This document shows positions 7,117-11,333 of a stretch of DNA of 11,333 bases, in pieces. A program made the position numbers and the translations under genes. Below the pieces are notes generated by a model, which ran no database searches, had not been told where the DNA came from, and saw only the letters and a list, made by a program, of their open reading frames with translations. The stretch spans positions 1-11,333 of the forward strand of contig CAJTUQ010000086.1 of NCBI GenBank assembly GCA_910579335.1, in the 5' to 3' direction. The DNA comes from an uncultured Dorea sp. Lineage in GTDB: Bacteria; Bacillota; Clostridia; Lachnospirales; Lachnospiraceae. The first letter of the stretch is position 1, and each line of letters starts with the position of its first letter.

Positions 7117-8820
7117 ATGAGTGCAGAACAGTGCAGGGAAAAAATATTGTCACAGGATTATATGGATTTTATAAGTCCAGGCTACTGGAGTGGAGAGGAT
7201 ATCATAGTCAGGCAGGATCAGTCGTGCATTCAGCAGATGGGATTCGGGTACCGTGCGGTTTACGTAGAGAAGGGACTTGCAGGAGAGCTTTCCCTGGAAA
7301 GGTATGGATATCAGGGAATACCGGGATGTTACACACTGATAGATACCAGTGCGCTTAATGAGGCGGGAATCAGTGCCGTGCAGAATTATCCGGCGCTTCA
7401 TCTCAGAGGAAGAGATATCATGATTGGGTTTATTGATACAGGAATTGATTATGAGAATGTGGCTTTCCGTAATTTGGCAGGGGGGACCCGGATTGCCGGA
7501 ATCTGGGACCAGACGATTCAGACGGGGAATCCGCCGGAGGGGATTCCTTATGGGAGCGAATATACGGAGGACATGATTAATGAGGCACTCCGTTCAGATG
7601 ATCCGCTTGCCATTGTTCCAAGCAAGGATGAGCATGGACATGGGACATTTCTTGCGAGTGTGGCGGCGGGAGGCGTCAGTACGGAAAATCAGTTTTCGGG
7701 AGCTGCCCCGGAGGCGGTGCTCGGTGTTGTTAAGCTTAAAGAGGCGAAAAATTATCTGAAGGATTTTTATGGAATTTACAGTGACGCTCCATGCTATCAG
7801 GAGAATGACATTATGTTCGGGCTGAAATACCTGCATGAGCTGGCAGCCAAAAAAGGACTTCCTATCGTCATCTGCATTGCGCTTGGTACAAACATGGGTC
7901 CGCACAATGGAGCGTCTCTACTGTCGCAGATGATTGACGCCTATGCAAATCTTCTCAATCACTGCGTTGTTATCGGCGGAGGAAATGAGGCGAGCAACCG
8001 GCATCATTATTACGGCGAGGTAGAAGAAAAAGGACCGGCCAGAGAGACGGAGATAAGGGTAGAAAAGGGGACGACAGGATTTGTGGCGGAGCTTTGGAGC
8101 CAGCTTCCCAATATTGTTACTACCTATCTTGTATCGCCTTCCGGAGAGAAAAGTCCTACGTTGTCTTTACGGCAGGGGAGTAAGTTTAACTTGGGATTTG
8201 TCTTTGACGGTACGGAGGTGGAAATAGAATACCGTCTTCTTTTGGAGAATAGTAATTCGCAGCTTATATTCTTCCGATTCAAGGGAGCTGCAGAAGGGAT
8301 ATGGAAGATTGGAGTGGAGCCGGTCTATATCGTAAAGGGAGGATATCATATCTGGCTTCCCGTGAAGGAATTTTTAGAGAGCGATGTGTATTTCCTTGAG
8401 GCAAATGCGGATACTACACTGACTGAGCCGGGCAGTACAAGAGATGCAATGACGATTTCATATTATAATAGTGTTGATAATAGTATTGATATTAATTCAG
8501 GAAGAGGGTATACTAGATGTACGATACTCAAACCGGATTTTGCCGTTCCCGGCGTAGAGATTACAGGACTTTCTTTGGACGGCAGATTTGTGGAGCGCAG
8601 CGGTTCCAGTGCATCTGTCGGTATTGCCGCCGGTTCGGCCGCCCTGATTATGGAATGGCTTGGCAAGCAGCCGGCCGTCAGAGGAATAACATGCAGCCAG
8701 GTGCGCAATATTATTCTGTTTGGGACGAACCAGCGGGAGGATATGGATTATCCCAACAAAGAGTGGGGATATGGGACTATTGATATCTATCAGTCATTAA
8801 ACAGGCTGAGAGAATTATAA
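7117..8820 (+). CDS. S8 (subtilisin-like) serine peptidase of the clostridial Csp-like group
   Basis: A 567-residue subtilase. The triad is Asp107 (GFIDTGID), His175 (EHGHGT) and Ser498 (SGSSAS); Asn290 in GGGNEASNRHHY is the likely oxyanion residue. A beta-rich insertion of about 200 residues separates Asn290 and Ser498, as in the jelly-roll insert of the Clostridium Csp proteases that process spore-germination proteins. There is a roughly 90-residue N-terminal region that could be a prodomain, but no signal peptide or membrane segment, so the protein is cytoplasmic or spore-packaged. The nucleophile motif reads GSSAS rather than GTSMA but keeps the serine. The ATG at 7117 is chosen because GAGGTG lies 7 bases upstream; the frame stays open to 7027 but would then overlap clpX. 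Two co-directional small genes follow. A role in sporulation is inferred only from family resemblance. Confidence 0.85.
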   Translation: MSAEQCREKILSQDYMDFISPGYWSGEDIIVRQDQSCIQQMGFGYRAVYVEKGLAGELSLERYGYQGIPGCYTLIDTSALNEAGISAVQNYPALHLRGRDIMIGFIDTGIDYENVAFRNLAGGTRIAGIWDQTIQTGNPPEGIPYGSEYTEDMINEALRSDDPLAIVPSKDEHGHGTFLASVAAGGVSTENQFSGAAPEAVLGVVKLKEAKNYLKDFYGIYSDAPCYQENDIMFGLKYLHELAAKKGLPIVICIALGTNMGPHNGASLLSQMIDAYANLLNHCVVIGGGNEASNRHHYYGEVEEKGPARETEIRVEKGTTGFVAELWSQLPNIVTTYLVSPSGEKSPTLSLRQGSKFNLGFVFDGTEVEIEYRLLLENSNSQLIFFRFKGAAEGIWKIGVEPVYIVKGGYHIWLPVKEFLESDVYFLEANADTTLTEPGSTRDAMTISYYNSVDNSIDINSGRGYTRCTILKPDFAVPGVEITGLSLDGRFVERSGSSASVGIAAGSAALIMEWLGKQPAVRGITCSQVRNIILFGTNQREDMDYPNKEWGYGTIDIYQSLNRLREL

Positions 8821-8845
8821 AAAATACGAAAGGAGGAAGTTTGTG

Positions 8846-9139
8846 ATGGCAGATTTCTTTGAAGACCTCGGAAAAAAAATTACGGAGGTGGCGGACGACC
8901 TTGGGCGCAAAGCCGGGGATACGATTGAGACACAAAAAATCAAAAGCCAGATTCGTTCCCTGAAACGTGCAAATGAGAGAGACTATCTGGATATCGGCCG
9001 TATGGTATATGAGAAGTTTCAGGACGGGGAACTGTTCGGGACGGATTATATTACAATCTGTGAAGCAATCGAGAAACGCAGCGAAGAAATAGAGAGAAAA
9101 GAGACGGAACTGGACAAATTCAAAGAGGCTAAATTATGA
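8846..9139 (+). CDS. Small coiled-coil protein of unknown function
   Basis: A 97-residue protein, soluble and highly charged, with no hydrophobic segment and no cysteine pairs. Residues about 28-50 and 68-97 look like amphipathic helices with coiled-coil heptads; the N-terminal 25 residues resemble an amphipathic DLGKK..EVADDLGRKAGD helix. It recalls the N-terminal half of small clostridial zinc-ribbon proteins but lacks the ribbon. AGGAGG at 8831-8836 lies 9 bases before the ATG at 8846; a GTG at 8843 would add one residue. It begins 25 bases after the subtilase stop and shares an ATGA overlap with the lspA-like gene, so it is probably co-translated with it. I do not recognise a function. 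Confidence 0.8.
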   Translation: MADFFEDLGKKITEVADDLGRKAGDTIETQKIKSQIRSLKRANERDYLDIGRMVYEKFQDGELFGTDYITICEAIEKRSEEIERKETELDKFKEAKL

Positions 9140-9621
9140 TATTGACAATATATATGAGTATGTTCCTTGTTCTGGCCTGTGTCGACATGGGCCTAAAACA
9201 GTACATAGAAGATACATTTGAAGAAAATGAAGAAAGAGAAACGAAACTTCCGGGTCTTGTGTTCCGTAAGAATTATAATAAAGGTTTTGCGTTTAATGTA
9301 TTGGAGAATGCTCCGGGCATTATCCGGAAAAGTTCTGTTTTTTCGGCGGCTGGAATCCTGCTGTATGACTGCTGGATATTTTCCAGAAAAAAACGGCCGG
9401 CTGGAAAGCTTGGCATGACGCTTGTCAGTGCCGGAGCTGTCAGCAATCTTTATGACCGTCTGTTTCGCAGGAAGGTAATCGATTACATTGGATTTCGGAA
9501 TAAAAGAGAGTATTTTTCGAAGCTGACAGCAAATCTTGCAGATGTATATCTCACCGCGGGCGCGGTACTGTGTGGTTTGTCAGAAATGGCATATAAAAGA
9601 AAAACTGCAAAAAGAAAATAG
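9136..9621 (+). CDS. Signal peptidase II (LspA)-like membrane protein
   Basis: A 161-residue protein of LspA length with about four hydrophobic segments (near 1-20, 66-84, 92-105, 132-150). LspA cleaves the signal peptide of prolipoproteins at the lipobox cysteine in the membrane. The family boxes are present: D17 in the first helix, NYNKGFAF (N48) for NxGxAF, GAVSNLYDR (100-108) and VIDY with Asp116, then TANLAD with Asp136. Asp116 and Asp136 match the catalytic Asp pair of LspA. The periplasmic/N-terminal loop (about 24-40) is unusually charged and the spacing between boxes is slightly extended. AGAGG at 9124-9128 and the 4-base overlap with the upstream gene support the start. It is likely a paralogue beside a canonical lspA elsewhere; no lipoprotein gene is adjacent. 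Confidence 0.7.
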   Translation: MILTIYMSMFLVLACVDMGLKQYIEDTFEENEERETKLPGLVFRKNYNKGFAFNVLENAPGIIRKSSVFSAAGILLYDCWIFSRKKRPAGKLGMTLVSAGAVSNLYDRLFRRKVIDYIGFRNKREYFSKLTANLADVYLTAGAVLCGLSEMAYKRKTAKRK

Positions 9622-9631
9622 AGATGAATCG

Positions 9632-9665
9632 GGGCAGAGGCGTATGAAACCTCTGCCTGTTTTTT
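9632..9665 (+). terminator. Rho-independent terminator after the lspA-like gene
   Basis: GGCAGAGG (9633-9640) pairs with CCTCTGCC (9650-9657) around a 9-base loop, extended by one G-U pair. It is followed by TGTTTTTT. It lies 10 bases after the stop and separates the subtilase operon from the alpha-galactosidase gene. Confidence 0.93.
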
Positions 9666-9707
9666 CGTTTACAGCACATTTATGAAGGTTTATCAGACAA
9701 TATTCTA

Positions 9708-9736
9708 TATACAGTGTGCCGGGGATTTTTTATAAT
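9708..9736 (+). promoter_or_regulatory. Sigma-A promoter of the alpha-galactosidase gene
   Basis: TATACA (9708-9713, 4 of 6 to TTGACA) and a perfect TATAAT (9731-9736) are separated by 17 bases. The site follows the terminator at 9632-9665 and would start transcription near 9743, about 44 bases before the start codon. I see no clear operator or cre-like palindrome in the 165-base gap. Confidence 0.75.
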
Positions 9737-9786
9737 GATAGAAAGAGAAGTATTTGGAATTTATACAGCAGAAGGAGAGGAATGGG

Positions 9787-10974
9787 ATGATAGCAGAAAG
9801 ACCGCCGATGGGATGGAATTCATGGAACACGTTTGGAAATGAGATTGACGAGAAACTGATTTTTGAAACTGCGGATATCTTGGTTGAGAGAGGATATAAA
9901 GAAGCAGGATATGAGTATTTGATTATCGATGACTGTTGGTCGTTAAAGGAGAGGGACGAGAAGGGAAATCTGGTTCCGGATCCGGATAAATTTCCGCACG
10001 GCATGAAAGCCGTGGCGGATTACGTGCATGGAAAAGGGCTGAAATTCGGCATGTATTCCTGCGCAGGCGTGTTGACCTGTGCAGGATACCCGTCCAGTTA
10101 TGACCATGAATTTCAGGATGCAAAGCAGTTTGCCGAATGGGGAGTGGATTATCTGAAGTATGATTATTGTAATTTCCCGGAAAATGCAGACTGCATGAAT
10201 CGATATCATATGATGAGCATGGCGTTGAAGGCGAGCGGAAGGGAGATCCTATTTGCGGCATGCAACTGGGGGCAGAAAGAGAGCTGGAACTGGATGCGTT
10301 CCATCGGTGCGCATACATACCGCTCTACAGGGGATATTTTTGATAACTTCCAGTCTTTTATTGGTATCTTCCAATCGCAGCTGGAGCATTTCTGCCAGTC
10401 AGGGCCGTATTGCTTTAACGATATCGATATGCTGACGGTAGGAATGTACAATCAGGGCAATGCGGCCATCGGAAAGCCGTGTACGGATGGAGAGTACCGA
10501 ATGCAGTTTTCTATGTGGTGCCTTGCCGGAGCACCTCTTATTATGGGTGCGGATATCCGCAGTATCAATCCGGAGATGGAGTCGTTGTTAAAGAATGAAA
10601 TGCTGATATCTATCAATCAGGACAGGGAGTGCCGTCCTCCTTACCTGATGGGAAGGAGGAGTGTTGCCGTACCTCAGGAGGAGACGGACATTGCTGTGGA
10701 ACCGCTTCGGATCGTGAAGGACAAACTATATACTTTTATCAAACATCTTTCTGATAATGCGTTTGCAATCGCTTATTACAATTTATTTGAGGAAGAGAGA
10801 AAGGTGAACTGCATTTTCGCCGATGCGGGGATTCCTTATGGATCAGGCTACGGTTTTTCCATGCAGGATGTATTTACCGGGGAGGAGTTGGGAGTGAAGA
10901 GGGATTATTATGTTGTGGACGTACCAGGGCATGACTGCCGGGTATATAAATGCAGGCTGGTGTATTGCGGGTAA
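9787..10974 (+). CDS. Glycoside hydrolase family 27 alpha-galactosidase
   Basis: A 395-residue enzyme predicted to release terminal alpha-galactose from oligosaccharides such as raffinose or melibiose. The N-terminus PPMGWNSWNTFG and DDCW (48-51) are typical of the GH27 barrel. The nucleophile is Asp126 in YLKYDYCN and the acid/base is Asp214 in FNDIDMLTVG. GAPLIMGADIR and INQD mark the end of the barrel, and a C-terminal beta domain follows. There is no signal peptide, so it acts in the cytoplasm on imported sugars. The start at 9787 has AAGGAG (9772-9777) 9 bases upstream and matches where family proteins begin; an in-frame ATG at 9754 lacks such a site. It is transcribed from its own promoter with no transporter or regulator beside it. 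Alpha-N-acetylgalactosaminidase or beta-L-arabinopyranosidase activity, both found in GH27, cannot be excluded. Confidence 0.9.
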   Translation: MIAERPPMGWNSWNTFGNEIDEKLIFETADILVERGYKEAGYEYLIIDDCWSLKERDEKGNLVPDPDKFPHGMKAVADYVHGKGLKFGMYSCAGVLTCAGYPSSYDHEFQDAKQFAEWGVDYLKYDYCNFPENADCMNRYHMMSMALKASGREILFAACNWGQKESWNWMRSIGAHTYRSTGDIFDNFQSFIGIFQSQLEHFCQSGPYCFNDIDMLTVGMYNQGNAAIGKPCTDGEYRMQFSMWCLAGAPLIMGADIRSINPEMESLLKNEMLISINQDRECRPPYLMGRRSVAVPQEETDIAVEPLRIVKDKLYTFIKHLSDNAFAIAYYNLFEEERKVNCIFADAGIPYGSGYGFSMQDVFTGEELGVKRDYYVVDVPGHDCRVYKCRLVYCG

Positions 10975-11014
10975 AGAGTCCGACGGATAGGATTTAAAGA
11001 AAGGCAGGCAGGAA

Positions 11015-11245
11015 ATGGAAAATATTCGGAGAGAAGAAGAGAAAAAAGAAGGCAGGCAGGAATATTGCCGCCGGTGCGGGAAAGGAGTGTCCTCCGATGA
11101 GATTGCCATGACAAGGAAACTAATTAACCGGGGTACAAAGACTTCTTATTGCATCGACTGCCTGGCGGATATGTTTGAAGTGAAGCGGGAAGAAATAGAG
11201 CAAAAAATTGTATATTATAAACGCATGGGCTGTACATTGTTTTAG
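11015..11245 (+). CDS. Small four-cysteine (probable zinc-binding) protein of unknown function
   Basis: A 76-residue protein with two Cys-x2-Cys knuckles, C18-RR-C21 and C46-ID-C49, 24 residues apart, a spacing typical of a treble-clef or zinc-ribbon fold. It ends in a helical segment and the distinctive MGCTLF. The first 15 residues are almost entirely charged. I recall short Clostridia proteins with the same KLINRGT and MGCTLF stretches but no assigned function. A regulatory or nucleic-acid-binding role would be a guess. The ribosome binding site is modest (AAAGG about 11 bases upstream, AGG directly before the ATG). It lies 40 bases after the alpha-galactosidase with no terminator between, so they may share a transcript. 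Confidence 0.75.
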   Translation: MENIRREEEKKEGRQEYCRRCGKGVSSDEIAMTRKLINRGTKTSYCIDCLADMFEVKREEIEQKIVYYKRMGCTLF

Positions 11246-11252
11246 CCTTTGG

Positions 11253-11298
11253 TCTGCTTTCGGCAAATAGTTACTGGATGAGCTGAAAGCAGATTTTT
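11253..11298 (+). terminator. Rho-independent terminator after the four-cysteine gene
   Basis: TCTGCTTTCGGC (11253-11264) pairs with GCTGAAAGCAGA (11282-11293) over 12 bp with one G-U pair and a 17-base loop. TTTTT (11294-11298) follows. It starts 8 bases after the stop codon. The last 35 bases of the window hold nothing I can identify. Confidence 0.88.
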
Positions 11299-11333
11299 CT
11301 ATATCCACAGCACATTACGACATTTTTAAAATA

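Noticed and set aside
8455..8505. AT-rich stretch with repeated TAATAGT/TTGATA words inside the subtilase gene
   Set aside because: It encodes an Asn/Ser/Asp/Ile-rich stretch within an uninterrupted domain; promoter-like words here are expected from composition.
9754..9786. Earlier start for the alpha-galactosidase
   Set aside because: The ATG at 9754 has no good ribosome binding site, and GH27 proteins begin close to the PPMGWNSW segment that follows 9787.
11301..11309. ATATCCACA, an 8 of 9 match to a DnaA box
   Set aside because: It is a single isolated match without a cluster, AT-rich unwinding element or dnaA/dnaN genes nearby; it is most likely chance.
1..11333. CRISPR array, tRNA, rRNA, insertion sequence or phage/defence genes
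   Set aside because: No spaced repeat array, terminal inverted repeats, transposase or integrase motifs, or RNA-gene sequence was found on reading through; gene density leaves no room for them.

Overview
The window looks like a chromosomal segment from a gut-type Clostridia/Lachnospiraceae bacterium. The basis is strong AGGAGG-like ribosome binding sites, AT-ending low-to-mid GC codon use, tightly packed co-directional genes, and protein variants (LigA, ClpX, Csp-like subtilase, LspA-like) that match what I remember from that family. This placement is inferred from protein resemblance, not from a search. All genes that can be supported lie on the + strand.

Layout. (1) Positions 1-2965: the 3' end of a probable SGNH/GDSL hydrolase, an MBOAT O-acyltransferase (AlgI/DltB type), and a membrane-anchored DHHW (AlgX/AlgJ-like) protein with a repetitive acidic tail. 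Together they look like a module that O-acylates a cell-surface or extracellular glycan. (2) Positions 2952-7067: an RluF-type rRNA pseudouridine synthase, an NAD-dependent DNA ligase (LigA) and a ClpX-type unfoldase. Adjacent genes overlap or are separated by 23 bases, so 146-7067 reads as one operon. It ends at a long hairpin with a T-tract. (3) Positions 7117-9621: a cytoplasmic subtilase of the clostridial Csp-like group, a small coiled-coil protein and a signal-peptidase-II-like membrane protein, followed by a clear terminator. (4) Positions 9708-10974: a GH27 alpha-galactosidase with its own promoter. (5) Positions 11015-11245: a small four-cysteine protein, closed by a terminator.

The most interesting points are departures from canonical sequences in otherwise housekeeping families. 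The ClpX lacks the RKH substrate loop but keeps the ClpP-docking IGF motif. The LigA has Thr where the motif lysine of the DGVVxK box is expected. The MBOAT has Met at the first of the two family histidines, and the upstream SGNH fragment appears to lack its DxxH histidine. The ClpX-subtilase junction is also unusual. A terminator hairpin there appears to contain both a candidate promoter for the subtilase and its Shine-Dalgarno sequence, so read-through and locally initiated mRNAs would present that site differently.

I see no CRISPR array, tRNA, rRNA, insertion sequence, phage gene or recognisable defence system. No gene-free stretch exceeds 300 bases; the longest is about 165 bases before the alpha-galactosidase.
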